Counted from the stretch's first letter, positions 1 to 8,908 are shown. The stretch: DNA of 64,000 nt from Paenibacillus sp. (GCA_031180825.1 JAPSLM010000008.1:186001-250000), one strand, 5' to 3'. Numbers and translations: made by a program. Notes: generated from the letters alone by a model not told the origin.

Positions 1-1
1 A

Positions 2-580
2 GCCATCGTGGCCCGCTGTCCGTTCGAGCTGGTGGACGCGCTGCACATCCGCGAAAAGCACCGCAGCGCCAGCGAGCTGGTGCGCTGGCACGCGCGGCTG
101 AAGCCGCTGCTGCCGCACACGGCGGTCCTGCTGAACGACCGCCTGGACGCCGCGCTGGCCGCCCGGGCGGCCGGCGCGCAGCTTACCGGCGGCAGCTTGT
201 CGCCGGCCGAAGCGCGTGCCATCGCTCCGCGCGGCATGACGCTCGGCTGCTCCGTGCATTCGGCCGAGGAAGCGGCCGAGGCCGGCCGGCAGGGAGCCGA
301 CTTCGCTCTCTTCGGCCACGTGTACGCGACCGGCTCGAAGCCCGGCCTCATGCCGCGCGGCCTGGCCGGACTGGCGGAAGCCGTCGAAGCGGCGGACGTG
401 CCTGTCCTGGCAATCGGGGGCATTGAGCCGCATCTCGTGGACGACGTCTTGTCCACCGGCGCGGCCGGCATTGCCGTGCTGTCCTCGGTGCTGCTGCACG
501 CCGACCCTCCGGGACAAATCGCCGCATTCCGGGATGCCCTCGATCGGACGAAGCATACCCCAAGGAGAGGATTGTCATGA
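2..580 (+). CDS. tenI: Thiazole tautomerase TenI, 5'-truncated by window edge
   Basis: Cytoplasmic TIM-barrel protein of the thiamine phosphate synthase/TenI family, which aromatises the thiazole tautomer in thiamine biosynthesis. Visible family segments are the VDALHIREK strand near the N-terminus, LFGHVYATGSKPG in the phosphate-binding region and the C-terminal AIGGI and AAGIAVLSS strands. The frame is open to the first base. By comparison with B. subtilis TenI about 15-20 N-terminal residues lie outside the window, so the GTG at position 8 is probably internal. The stop overlaps the thiO start by ATGA. TenI rather than ThiE is chosen because thiO follows directly. Confidence 0.8.
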   Translation, partial: AIVARCPFELVDALHIREKHRSASELVRWHARLKPLLPHTAVLLNDRLDAALAARAAGAQLTGGSLSPAEARAIAPRGMTLGCSVHSAEEAAEAGRQGADFALFGHVYATGSKPGLMPRGLAGLAEAVEAADVPVLAIGGIEPHLVDDVLSTGAAGIAVLSSVLLHADPPGQIAAFRDALDRTKHTPRRGLS

Positions 581-1725
581 GTACGGATTCTAGTCATGCC
601 GGCACCAAGCCGACCGTCATCATCGTCGGAGGCGGCATTATCGGCTGCAGCGCGGCCTACGAGCTCGGCAAGGCCGGCTTTGCCTGCACGCTGATCGAGA
701 AGGGAGCGCTGAATCAGGAAGCGTCCACCGCCGCCGCAGGGATGCTGGGGGCTCAATCCGAGACGCACCGGCCCGGCCCGTTCTACGAGCTGTGCCGTAT
801 GAGCCAGCAGCTGTACCGCGCTTGGACGGACGAGCTGGAACAGGTTACCGGTCTTACGGCGCAATATGTCGCCGAGGGAATCCTTCGTACGGCCCTGACG
901 GAAGAAGATGAATCCGAGCTGCGCGGCCGCTTGCCGTGGATTCGGGACGCCGAATGGCTCCGGCCCGCGGAGATGCTGAAGCTGGAGCCCGAGCTGGCCG
1001 CCGCCGTACGCGGCGGGCTGTATTTGCCGGCCGATCATCACATCCACCCGGTCTGGCTCGCCAAGACGCTGCAAGCCGCGTTGGCCAAACAAGGCTGCGC
1101 TATACACGAGTGGACGCCGGTCATCCGGCTGCTGACGGAGCCCCGTAGCGGCCGGATCCGCGGCGTCCAAACGTCGGAAGGCCCGCTGTACGCGGACCTC
1201 GTCGTGCTCGCTGCGGGCGCTTGGAGCCCGGCATTGACCGAGCCGCTCGGGCTGAGCCTGCCCATGTTCCCGGTCAAAGGCCAGTGCATTTCGCTTAAAA
1301 CCGAAGCGCCGCTCATCCGCTCCACCGTATTCGTCAAAGGCTGCTACGTCGTGCCGAAACGGGACGGCAGCTGCATTGTCGGCGCAACCCAGACGGAAGC
1401 CGGCTTCGACAAGCGGCCGACCGCCAAGTCCATCGCCGAGCTGCATGCCAAAGCGGCAGCGCTGCTGCCGCGGCTTGCGGATGCCGAATTCGTTTCCACT
1501 TGGGCGGGACTGCGTCCCGGCACGCGGGACGGCCTGCCGTTCCTCGGAACGTGGGACGCTGCGCCCGGCTTGATTTTCGCTACCGGCCATTATCGCAACG
1601 GCATTCTGCTCGCGCCGGCCACCGCGCGGATTGTCGCCGAGCTGGCGCAAGGCCGGCCGGCTTCGGCGGACCTGACGCCGTACACGCCCGCCCGGGCTGC
1701 CGCCGGTACAGCCGCGGTCCTATGA
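577..1725 (+). CDS. thiO: Glycine oxidase ThiO
   Basis: FAD-dependent glycine oxidase that makes dehydroglycine (iminoglycine) for the thiamine thiazole ring. The protein is 382 residues, normal for ThiO. The N-terminal Rossmann motif IIVGGGIIGCSAAYELGKAG sits at about residues 15-34 and the C-terminal FAD segment contains RPGTRDGLPFLG and ATGHYRNGILLAPATA. ATG overlaps the tenI stop and follows an AAGGAGAGG site, indicating translational coupling. The usual thiS-thiG-thiF genes do not follow; a convergent gene begins at once and the two stop regions overlap by 6 bases. Confidence 0.9.
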   Translation: MSTDSSHAGTKPTVIIVGGGIIGCSAAYELGKAGFACTLIEKGALNQEASTAAAGMLGAQSETHRPGPFYELCRMSQQLYRAWTDELEQVTGLTAQYVAEGILRTALTEEDESELRGRLPWIRDAEWLRPAEMLKLEPELAAAVRGGLYLPADHHIHPVWLAKTLQAALAKQGCAIHEWTPVIRLLTEPRSGRIRGVQTSEGPLYADLVVLAAGAWSPALTEPLGLSLPMFPVKGQCISLKTEAPLIRSTVFVKGCYVVPKRDGSCIVGATQTEAGFDKRPTAKSIAELHAKAAALLPRLADAEFVSTWAGLRPGTRDGLPFLGTWDAAPGLIFATGHYRNGILLAPATARIVAELAQGRPASADLTPYTPARAAAGTAAVL

Positions 1726-2385
1726 TTTCATGCGGGCGAGTAGCGCCCAGCGCCGTTCGTGGCGCCGCTTGTATTTGGGGAGCCCCCGGTACAGTTCCAT
1801 CGCTTCGCGGAACGCCCGGCGGGCTTCTTCATTTTGCCCGAGTCCCCGGTACAGCAGGCCGAGCCGGTAGTACGCTTCGCAGGACGAAGAGTTGACTTCC
1901 CCGAACCGCTTCAGATACCGGATCGCCTTCTCCGGATCGCTGCCTGCGAACGCTTCGCCCAGCCGCAAATAGGGCTCGCCGTATTTTACCCGCGGGTTCA
2001 GCTCCAGCGCCCGCAGCAAGTGACGCTCGCCCTCCTCCGTCCGTCCCAGCTTCAACTCGCAGATGCCCTGCTCGCTGAGCACGTCCGCGGAATCGTCCAT
2101 CACTCTGGCCACCTCAGCCAACAGTTCGAGCGCCGCGCCGTATTTTTTTTGCTCCATATAAAGGCGGGCAATTTCCAGCTTGGTCGACGTATGATGCGGA
2201 TTGAGGCGAAGCTCGTCCTTCAAGCGGGACAAACGCCGCGCCCGCTTCAGCGGCTGAAAAATACTCGGGGTCAAGCCGACAAACCGGCGGTCGAGCATGT
2301 ACAGGATGAATAGCAGCACAAGGAAGGCCACAAACGGATTCCCGATGACCCACCATAATAAAGAAAAGAGTAAGACTTTGCTCAC
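1720..2385 (-). CDS. Membrane-anchored TPR-repeat protein
   Basis: A 221-residue protein with one or two N-terminal hydrophobic segments (about residues 3-30) and then tetratricopeptide repeats over roughly residues 55-200, for example TKLEIARLYMEQKKYGAALE and AYYRLGLLYRGLGQNEEARR. TPR domains act as protein-binding scaffolds, and the anchor suggests the repeats face the cytoplasm at the membrane. I choose the GTG at 2385 because AAAGGCAGG lies 10 bases upstream; a longer frame reaches 2469 without a good site. Its 3' end overlaps thiO convergently. No specific partner can be named. Confidence 0.7.
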   Translation of the reverse strand: MSKVLLFSLLWWVIGNPFVAFLVLLFILYMLDRRFVGLTPSIFQPLKRARRLSRLKDELRLNPHHTSTKLEIARLYMEQKKYGAALELLAEVARVMDDSADVLSEQGICELKLGRTEEGERHLLRALELNPRVKYGEPYLRLGEAFAGSDPEKAIRYLKRFGEVNSSSCEAYYRLGLLYRGLGQNEEARRAFREAMELYRGLPKYKRRHERRWALLARMKS

Positions 2386-2536
2386 GCCTGACGTACCTGC
2401 CTTTCGCTTGTTCTCCCACCGATTGTACCACAAATTGCCATACGAGGCACGGTTCTTCATATGTCCCATGTGGTCTAAAGATGAGCAGGGAATCCAAGCG
2501 GAAATCAGCGTCTATCGGACGTAAACAAATTCAATT

Positions 2537-3049
2537 TTAGCCGTACAAGCTTGAAATCTTATCGATAAACCGGCCGTATCTTGCCTCTTTGAGTTCGGCA
2601 TAAGGCTTATTGTACCGCGCCATAATTGAAAGGTACTCGCGCGCTCCTTTTAGAACCCCTTCTATTAAATGACTGCTGATCCAGCAAAGCAGATACATAA
2701 ATTTCTCCCGAATTTATTCCTGTAATGGTTAGTTTTAAATGCTGCGGTACCGCTTGCTCGGCGGCGATATAGTATGAATCAATGTCATAGAGCAGTTTGG
2801 CAGACCCATTTTCCAAATAATCCGAAGTAAGAACCAGTAAAGAATGCCATAACTCCAATCCGAAATATCTTTCGGGACAATAATTTGTCCATTCCGGATA
2901 ATTTCTATAGCCATCGCCATGAACTTGGTATATTCCGAAGCGTATGTTTTCATTTCCATTTCATCGTATAGATCAACATAATGATTGATCGGCAAGACAT
3001 CCGGATTATCGCGAACATAGAAACAAAGGGATGTACGGAACGAAAGCAT
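2537..3049 (-). pseudogene. Hypothetical protein gene with two compensating frameshifts
   Basis: The gene starts at ATG 3049 behind AGGAGGGG and encodes MLSFRTSLCFYVRDN onward. Near 2830-2858 the plausible protein moves to another frame (SDYLENGSAKLLYDIDSYY to SGEIY), and near 2693 it returns to the original frame (LLCWISSHLIEGVLKGAREY to KISSLYG, stop 2537-2539). Read with one base restored and one removed it gives about 170 continuous residues. Neither frame alone is a sensible protein. The family is not recognised; no membrane segment or catalytic motif is visible. Either it is a decayed gene or the sequence has two single-base errors. Confidence 0.55.
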
Positions 3050-3259
3050 AGTTCCCCTCCTATCACATATAAAAATTACGGATGATCACATTGTAAAATA
3101 ATGTAACTTTTTTTATTCAACCCAGCCATGTTGTACTGTTTACTCTCAACTTCCGCGCTTCCAAAAAATCAGTTGTGAACGTTTCCCGAACAGGCAGGAA
3201 TTTGCCGCTTGCTTCGCGAATGGTTTGACCATGAAGCAATCGGGGGGAACAACCATTTC

Positions 3260-3535
3260 ATGAGTACTGCAAATGAAGACAAGGCTGCCAAGTGGCAAAA
3301 AACGCGGCAGCTGGGCAAAGCGAAATATGTGATGTACTACGGTGTCGCCATGTGGGGGATCTCGCTGGCGGTACTGTTTACGGCGATCGAATGGCTGACG
3401 CAGCAAACGCTTACGCCGTCCTGGTTTACGATCCGTATTATCGTATTCGGGATTATCGGCTTTTTTATCGCCAACTTCCGTTGGGACGGAAACGAGCGCA
3501 AATACGCGCCGCGTCCGGGGAACAAAAAGCGCTGA
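3260..3535 (+). CDS. Small two-helix membrane protein
   Basis: A 91-residue protein with a charged N-terminus (EDKAAKWQKTRQLGKAKYV), two hydrophobic helices (about residues 25-43 and 55-70) and a basic tail. Start ATG 3260 lies downstream of a GGGGGGA stretch; the frame is open further up to 3209. Similar small membrane proteins of unknown function are common in Bacillales. It is transcribed alone and ends in a strong bidirectional terminator. Confidence 0.6.
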   Translation: MSTANEDKAAKWQKTRQLGKAKYVMYYGVAMWGISLAVLFTAIEWLTQQTLTPSWFTIRIIVFGIIGFFIANFRWDGNERKYAPRPGNKKR

Positions 3536-3546
3536 GCTGCGGTGAA

Positions 3547-3595
3547 ACAAAAAACAGACGGCCCGCCTCATGGCGTGGACGCCTGTTTTTTTGTT
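3547..3595. terminator. Bidirectional intrinsic terminator
   Basis: A long inverted repeat, ACAAAAAACAGaCG against CGcCTGTTTTTTTGT, with an inner hairpin CGCCTCATGGCG. It supplies a U-tract on both strands and so serves the convergent genes ending at 3535 and 3613. Confidence 0.8.
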
Positions 3596-3612
3596 TTCCG
3601 CCTTTTTACAGC

Positions 3613-3981
3613 TTACACCTTCTGCAGGCGGGCTTCCTCCAGCTTCTGCCGAATCTGCTCCCGAACGTTTCCGAAGCTCAGCACTTGCTCCTTAAACGCT
3701 TCTCCCGGATTCCAGTGCGTCTCTCCCGCTTCGTCCGCGAACAGCTTCTCCGTGACATCGACATAAGCCGCATGCAGGTCGTTATCGTACCAATCGATAT
3801 CGCGGTCCGCATCTTTTTGCAGCACCATGACCATTTCGTAATCGTTGTCTTGCGACTCCGCAAACAAGACCACGAGCTGGTTGTCTCTCCCTTTGACACG
3901 AACTTCGACATCCGCACACAGCTGGTCGCCGCGCTCCAGCACCCGGCGGCATTCCGCATATTCAATCGGTTTCATAGCCAT
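3613..3981 (-). CDS. Hypothetical acidic cytoplasmic protein
   Basis: A 122-residue acidic soluble protein without membrane segments. It looks like an alpha/beta domain (LCADVEVRVKGRDNQLVVLF, YEMVMVLQKDADRDIDW) followed by a helical C-terminus (EQVLSFGNVREQIRQKLEEA). ATG 3981 has AAGGAAAGG upstream; an in-frame ATG at 3975 is almost as good. I do not recognise the family. Confidence 0.6.
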   Translation of the reverse strand: MAMKPIEYAECRRVLERGDQLCADVEVRVKGRDNQLVVLFAESQDNDYEMVMVLQKDADRDIDWYDNDLHAAYVDVTEKLFADEAGETHWNPGEAFKEQVLSFGNVREQIRQKLEEARLQKV

Positions 3982-4064
3982 TCTTCCTTTCCTTCGCTTC
4001 GCTGCGGTTAGCTTCCCACCTCCGGAAAGCGGCTATACCCTTTATTTTAAATTTAAATTAACAC

Positions 4065-4111
4065 TTGACTTTAGTAAGTTACATGTTTTATTATACTTAC
4101 ATAAAGTAAGT
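4065..4111 (+). promoter_or_regulatory. azoR promoter with GTAAGT inverted-repeat operator
   Basis: TTGACT at 4065-4070 and TATTAT at 4089-4094 form a sigma-A-like promoter with an 18-base spacer. GTAAGT (4074-4079) and its complement ACTTAC (4095-4100) flank the -10 element, and a third GTAAGT copy lies at 4106-4111. In B. subtilis the HxlR/DUF24 repressor YodB controls azoR1 through a site containing GTAAGTAAC, so a redox-sensing repressor of that type is inferred. Confidence 0.5.
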
Positions 4112-4168
4112 TATTAATTTTGATTGATCCTGTTACTTTTTCGCCAAATCAAAGGAGGCCTTCTTTTT

Positions 4169-4795
4169 ATGTCCAACGTACTTTTTATTAAAGCAAACGA
4201 CCGCCCGGCGGATCAGGCCGTTAGCGTAAAGCTCTATGACGAATTCCTGAATTCGTACCGCGAAACGCACCCGCAGGACCAGATCACCGAGCTTGACCTG
4301 TTTGCCGCCAACCCGCCTTATTACAACTCTGTCATGATGACCGGCCTCTTCAAGCAAGGTAAAGGCTTCGAGCTGACAGCGGAAGAAAAAGCGGCCGCCG
4401 ATGTCGCCAACGCTTATCTCGAGCAATTTTTGGCTGCGGACAAAGTCGTCTTTGCCTTCCCGCTCTGGAACTTTACGATTCCAGCCCAATTGACCACGTA
4501 CCTGTACTACCTCTGCCAAGCCGGAAAAACGTTTAAATATACGGAGCAAGGACCGCAAGGTCTCGTCACCGGGAAGAAGGTTGCTCTGCTGAACGCACGC
4601 GGCAGCGTTTATTCCGAAGGACCGATGACTTCCATGGAAATGGCGCTGAATTATGTTAAAACGATCATGGGCTTCATCGGCGTGACCGATCTGACTACGG
4701 TTGTCGTCGAAGGCCACAACCAATTCCCGGACCGCACCGGAGAAATCGTGGAAGCCGGTCTCCGCAAAGCCGCGCAAGCCGCAGCCACCTTCTAA
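4169..4795 (+). CDS. azoR: FMN-dependent NADH-azoreductase
   Basis: A 208-residue flavodoxin-fold quinone/azo reductase that reduces quinones and azo compounds with NADH, a cytoplasmic detoxification role. Family landmarks are SNVLFIKANDRP at the N-terminus, the flavin-contact segment FAFPLWNFTIPAQLTTYLYYL at about residues 92-112, and NARGSVYSEGP near residue 140. Start ATG 4169 follows AAAGGAGG at a 10-base spacing; the upstream extension has no ribosome site. Monocistronic, with an inverted-repeat operator upstream and a terminator downstream. Confidence 0.92.
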   Translation: MSNVLFIKANDRPADQAVSVKLYDEFLNSYRETHPQDQITELDLFAANPPYYNSVMMTGLFKQGKGFELTAEEKAAADVANAYLEQFLAADKVVFAFPLWNFTIPAQLTTYLYYLCQAGKTFKYTEQGPQGLVTGKKVALLNARGSVYSEGPMTSMEMALNYVKTIMGFIGVTDLTTVVVEGHNQFPDRTGEIVEAGLRKAAQAAATF

Positions 4796-4817
4796 TTTCA
4801 CAGCTGTAAACACGCCG

Positions 4818-4847
4818 TCGGCTCCTTCCAAGGGGCCGATTTTTTTT
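4818..4847 (+). terminator. Intrinsic terminator of azoR
   Basis: TCGGCTCC pairs with GGGGCCGA across a short loop (one G-U or mismatch) and is followed by eight T residues. Confidence 0.85.
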
Positions 4848-5031
4848 GCTTTGAGCCTAAGCAGCGCCCCGGGCGAATAGGATGTCCTATGGGACAACGC
4901 AGAAAATTTTCTCATTTTTTTGTACCTTTTCGCAAACTCGTATATGATAATGATGGGGCATTATTGCCCTCCTTCCCCTACTTCACCATTGTTTCGCGAA
5001 TCTGAATGAGAACTAAGGTGCGTGGAAAACT

Positions 5032-6171
5032 ATGTCTGAAGCCAACCCCAACATTTTGATTTTATATGCCAGCTACGGCGACGGGCATCTCCAGGTGGCT
5101 AAAGCGCTGCAGCAGCGTTTTGCCCGCTTGGGAATCGACCGGGTCAAGCTTGTGGATCTGCTTGCGGAGGCCCACCCTTTCATGAATGCCGTTACCCGAT
5201 ACGTTTATCTGAAAAGCTCTACCCTGGGGCCGGATTTATACGGCTGGAGCTTTTATTTGACCCAGCATTTAAAGCACGATACGGCCTTTATCAAATGGCT
5301 GAACCGGTTCGGTACGCGCAAATTCAAGCAAATGCTGCAAGCCGAACGGCCCGATGCGATTATTTATACGTTTCCGCTGCCGGTCGTTTCCGGGCTGATA
5401 TCCGGCAACGGCACGGCCGTCCGGACGTATACCATATTAACCGACTTTGTCCTCCACCAGCGTTGGATTCATCCGGATATTGACAAATATTACGTAGCCA
5501 CGGAGCAGTTAAAGCAGCAGATCGCCGCTTCCGGTGTGCCCGGACATCGTATTGAAGTAAGCGGCATCCCGCTCCGCCGTCCGTTCAGCGAGCCGATCCC
5601 GCTGCAGGATGTGTACAGGAAGTACGGCATTGAGCCTTCCAAACCCGTCGTTTGCTTGATGGCGGGGGCCTACGGCGTCTTGAAGCACATCAGCCGGATG
5701 GGGCGCGCGCTGCTCCAGCTGGACGAAATCGAGCTTGTCTTCGTGTGCGGCAAAAACAAGCCGCTGAAGGAGCAGATCGAAGCATCGTTTGCCGGGCATC
5801 CCCGCGTCCGCATTCTCGGATACGTGGAGCACATTCACGAGCTGATGGCGATCTCTTCGTGCTTAATTACGAAAGCCGGAGGCATTACGCTCTCGGAAGC
5901 CTTGGCCCTGCGTCTGCCGGTTATCGTATTCCGCCCTCTCCCCGGCCAGGAAAAAGAAAATGCGCGCTTCTTGGCACAGCAAGGAGCGGTCGAGATTGCG
6001 CACCGCCCGGAAGAGCTGACTTCGCTCGTGAAGCGCACCGTCTCCCTCCCCGGACAAGCGGAACGGATGAAAGCGGCCATGGAGGAATTGTACTGCGGGG
6101 ATGCCGCGGAAGCAGTCGTCTCGGATATGCTTGACGGTCTCTCCGGGACCAGGACCGGGCTTCTCGGCTAG
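5032..6171 (+). CDS. UgtP/MGDG-synthase-family glycosyltransferase
   Basis: A 379-residue GT-B fold enzyme related to B. subtilis UgtP, which builds diglucosyldiacylglycerol, the membrane glycolipid and lipoteichoic-acid anchor. The N-terminal MGDG-synthase motif is YASYGDGHLQVAKAL (about residues 13-27). The C-terminal donor-binding loop is ITKAGGITLSEALALRLPVI (about 284-303). No membrane span is present, so it would act peripherally on the inner leaflet. It heads an operon with an MFS carrier 40 bases downstream and then a deacetylase. The acceptor lipid cannot be read from sequence. Confidence 0.8.
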   Translation: MSEANPNILILYASYGDGHLQVAKALQQRFARLGIDRVKLVDLLAEAHPFMNAVTRYVYLKSSTLGPDLYGWSFYLTQHLKHDTAFIKWLNRFGTRKFKQMLQAERPDAIIYTFPLPVVSGLISGNGTAVRTYTILTDFVLHQRWIHPDIDKYYVATEQLKQQIAASGVPGHRIEVSGIPLRRPFSEPIPLQDVYRKYGIEPSKPVVCLMAGAYGVLKHISRMGRALLQLDEIELVFVCGKNKPLKEQIEASFAGHPRVRILGYVEHIHELMAISSCLITKAGGITLSEALALRLPVIVFRPLPGQEKENARFLAQQGAVEIAHRPEELTSLVKRTVSLPGQAERMKAAMEELYCGDAAEAVVSDMLDGLSGTRTGLLG

Positions 6172-6211
6172 AGCCTCGGCTTTGCTTGTGATAGAGGAGG
6201 TGTTAGGACAG

Positions 6212-7381
6212 GTGCTGCGAAAAATCGCAATGGACAAAGATGTACTGCCGCTTGCGCTCATTTTGTTTTTGGTCGAATTCGTTCGGGGCGCCTATCTGGT
6301 CTCCTTTTTGCCGACCTATGCCACGGGGATTCTCGGTCTTTCCGTAGCCGTTGTCGGCGCGGCCGTATCCGTCCATTACGTCTCGGACACGGCGATCAAA
6401 TGCTTGGCCGGTTATTTGCTCGACCGCTTTTCGCTCCGGTTGATTCTTCATTCCGGATTGTTCGTTTCGCTGCTCGGCCTGCTCGCGATGTATTATTTCC
6501 ATCAGGCCTGGGTGCTTATTGCAGCGGCTGCCGTCTTCGGCATCGGCGTCTCCCCGGTATGGCTTGTCTGTCTCAGTAAAATCAAGGAGGAGAACCGGGC
6601 GTCACAGATGGGCATTCTTTATACGATATGGCTGGTCGGCTTGGGGTCCGGACCGGTCGTGATCAACTTTTTGATCGATAAAGGATACCGGCTCTCCTTT
6701 TGGCTGATGGTCGGCTTGTGGGCTCTCGGATGGCTGCTTGCGCTGCGGACGAAAAACGAAGTCTCCTCCAAGCAGACCTATATCCCGTTGAAGCGTCAGG
6801 CGGAGCTGCTGTGGGAACGGATGAAAACGATGAAGCCGCTGCTTCCGGGCATGATTCTGCAAACGGCGGCTGCCGGCATGCTCGTGCCGATTCTGCCGGG
6901 CTTTGCCGCCAATACGCTGGGCATCGGGTCCAGCGGCTACTCGCTCGTCCTCATGGCCGGCGGCGCTTTGACCGTCTTGTTCCTGATCCCGATGGGAAAA
7001 TGGTCCGACCGCCGGGGACGCAAATGGTTTCTCGTCTTCGGGTTCGGGGTTATGGCGGCCGCTCTCTTCTTCCTGACCCGGGTTACGGCGCTGCCGGCCG
7101 CCGTATTGATCGCCGCGGTCCTCGGCTTTGCCTACTCGGCCGTCCTTCCGGCATGGAACGCCCTTCTGGCGGACTATGTGCCGAAAAACCAGCAAGGCCT
7201 CGGATGGGGATTGTTTTCTAGCGTGGAAGGGATCGGTGTGGCCATCGGCCCGATGATCGGCGGATGGCTGGCCGCCGCGTTTCACGAACCGGCCGCCGTA
7301 TTGACCAGTGCAGCTCTGCTAGGGGGGATTGCTTTGTTTTATTGTTTCGTTCCTGTAGAAAGAGTGATGGAGCATGGCTGA
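6212..7381 (+). CDS. MFS transporter (glycolipid-operon member)
   Basis: A 389-residue major facilitator protein with twelve predicted helices and the inter-helix motif GKWSDRRGRKWF at about residue 268. The start is GTG 6212, because GAGGAGGTG ends nine bases before it; ATG 6230 is an alternative. It lies between the UgtP-like transferase and the deacetylase and overlaps the latter by 8 bases, so the three are probably co-translated. A carrier or flippase for a lipid or sugar precursor is an inference from context; drug efflux cannot be excluded. Confidence 0.75.
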   Translation: MLRKIAMDKDVLPLALILFLVEFVRGAYLVSFLPTYATGILGLSVAVVGAAVSVHYVSDTAIKCLAGYLLDRFSLRLILHSGLFVSLLGLLAMYYFHQAWVLIAAAAVFGIGVSPVWLVCLSKIKEENRASQMGILYTIWLVGLGSGPVVINFLIDKGYRLSFWLMVGLWALGWLLALRTKNEVSSKQTYIPLKRQAELLWERMKTMKPLLPGMILQTAAAGMLVPILPGFAANTLGIGSSGYSLVLMAGGALTVLFLIPMGKWSDRRGRKWFLVFGFGVMAAALFFLTRVTALPAAVLIAAVLGFAYSAVLPAWNALLADYVPKNQQGLGWGLFSSVEGIGVAIGPMIGGWLAAAFHEPAAVLTSAALLGGIALFYCFVPVERVMEHG

Positions 7382-8747
7382 ATCGATCACGATTCTCGTT
7401 ATCGTCCTAACTTTATATACGCTGATTCCTACATTTCTCATGCGCGTTTTCTCGCTGGGCGCGTATCCGAAGGAAAACACCGAGCACGGCATTGCACTCA
7501 CCTTCGATGACGGTCCGGACCCGAAATATACGCCGATTTTGCTCGACCTGCTGGCGCGGCACGGCGTCAAAGCGACCTTTTTCGTGCTCGGGGCCAAGGC
7601 GGAGCGTTACCCCGAACTCATTCTGCGGATGCACAACGAGGGGCACCTGATCGGGGTTCATAATTATGTCCACCGCACCAACGCCCTGATGATGCCATGG
7701 AAGGTTCGAAAGCAAATTAACCGGACCGCCGGGGTGATCGAGAAGATTACCGGCAAATCCCCTCAATATTATCGTCCGCCTTGGGGGATTGTGAACATCT
7801 TCGACTTTTTTCTGTCCCGGCGCTTTCGCATCGTGCTGTGGTCGCTGATTGTCGGGGATTGGCTGAACCGGACCGGCAAGGATACAATCAAGCAAAAGTT
7901 GTTCACCCAGCTTCAGAGCGGCTCGGTGATCGTGCTTCATGACAGCGGAGATACGCTCGGGGCGGACCCCGACGCGCCGGAGCTCATGATCGCCGCGCTC
8001 GACGAATTTCTGACGGAAACGGCGCGCCGCGGCTTTAGATTCGTCCGCATCGACGAGCGGTTTCCGCTGAACGAGCCGGAGGCTCGCCTGCCGGCGGAAC
8101 GGCCGAAGCGCAAGCGGTGGATCGCGGCAGTCTGGCTGCAGTGGGAGCGGCTTTTTCAATGGCTGCTTCATGTGCGGCCGATCGATCCGTCTAACGAGCT
8201 GCTTCAATTTCGGCTGTGCCGGTATCATGGCAAACGGATTCCGCTGAATGACGGACAATTCATCGAACCGGGCGACCGCGTCATGGAGCTTCACCTCGAC
8301 AATGCGACGCTGCTCGGCATCGGGATGCACGCCAGATCGACGATGCAGCTGGCCGTGCAATTGATCCGCGCGATGGAACGATGTTTGCCGCACGTTTCCG
8401 AAAGGCTGGCCAGCGATCCGACGCTGCACGACGTGAAAGGCTTGTACGGCGTCTCGATCATCCATCGCGGCGCTTCGCAGCTCGGATTTACCGTATCCGA
8501 TCTGCCCAAAGGCATCTTTTTATTTTGCTCCAAGCTTTATTTACGATGGCTGCTGTACGTCATACACCCGCAGGGCAAGCAGCGATTGGAGACGAAAACG
8601 GCACTGCTGACGCCGAAAATGATCGCCATCTCCGCAAACGAAATACGCCGGAGATATCCGTCCAGCGGCTTCCATAATCCGAAGCTGACCTCAAATCCGG
8701 TAACGGCCGCGCGAGGCTACGACGAGAGCATGTATCAAGGGATGTAG
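7374..8747 (+). CDS. Membrane-anchored polysaccharide deacetylase with C-terminal YkoP-like domain
   Basis: A 457-residue protein with an N-terminal membrane helix (about 5-25) and then a NodB carbohydrate-esterase-4 domain. NodB motif 1 is ALTFDDGPD (about 42-50, metal and base Asp), motif 2 is HNYVH (about 97-101, metal His pair) and motif 3 is RPPWG (about 136-140). After about residue 240 a second domain of about 200 residues resembles the YkoP domain found beside such deacetylases in Bacillus. Removal of N-acetyl groups from a surface glycan or glycolipid outside the membrane is likely. The ATG overlaps the MFS stop by 8 bases. Confidence 0.78.
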   Translation: MAESITILVIVLTLYTLIPTFLMRVFSLGAYPKENTEHGIALTFDDGPDPKYTPILLDLLARHGVKATFFVLGAKAERYPELILRMHNEGHLIGVHNYVHRTNALMMPWKVRKQINRTAGVIEKITGKSPQYYRPPWGIVNIFDFFLSRRFRIVLWSLIVGDWLNRTGKDTIKQKLFTQLQSGSVIVLHDSGDTLGADPDAPELMIAALDEFLTETARRGFRFVRIDERFPLNEPEARLPAERPKRKRWIAAVWLQWERLFQWLLHVRPIDPSNELLQFRLCRYHGKRIPLNDGQFIEPGDRVMELHLDNATLLGIGMHARSTMQLAVQLIRAMERCLPHVSERLASDPTLHDVKGLYGVSIIHRGASQLGFTVSDLPKGIFLFCSKLYLRWLLYVIHPQGKQRLETKTALLTPKMIAISANEIRRRYPSSGFHNPKLTSNPVTAARGYDESMYQGM

Positions 8748-8770
8748 AGGAGACTCCAAGAACAACAAGG

Positions 8771-8797
8771 AGCCTGCAATCTTCGCGATTGCAGGCT
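8771..8797. terminator. Perfect 11-bp hairpin after the glycolipid operon
   Basis: AGCCTGCAATC pairs perfectly with GATTGCAGGCT around a 5-base loop, 24 bases after the deacetylase stop. There is no T-tract on either side, so it may be an RNA 3'-end stabiliser or a weak terminator. Confidence 0.5.
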
Positions 8798-8908
8798 GTC
8801 AAGGGAATGTATATATTAAAAAGGGGGTCGATTGTTATTATAGGCAAGGAACGTTAACGCAGGATGAAATTCAGATTACAGTTTTGTTACATTTACTGCT
8901 TATTGTAA

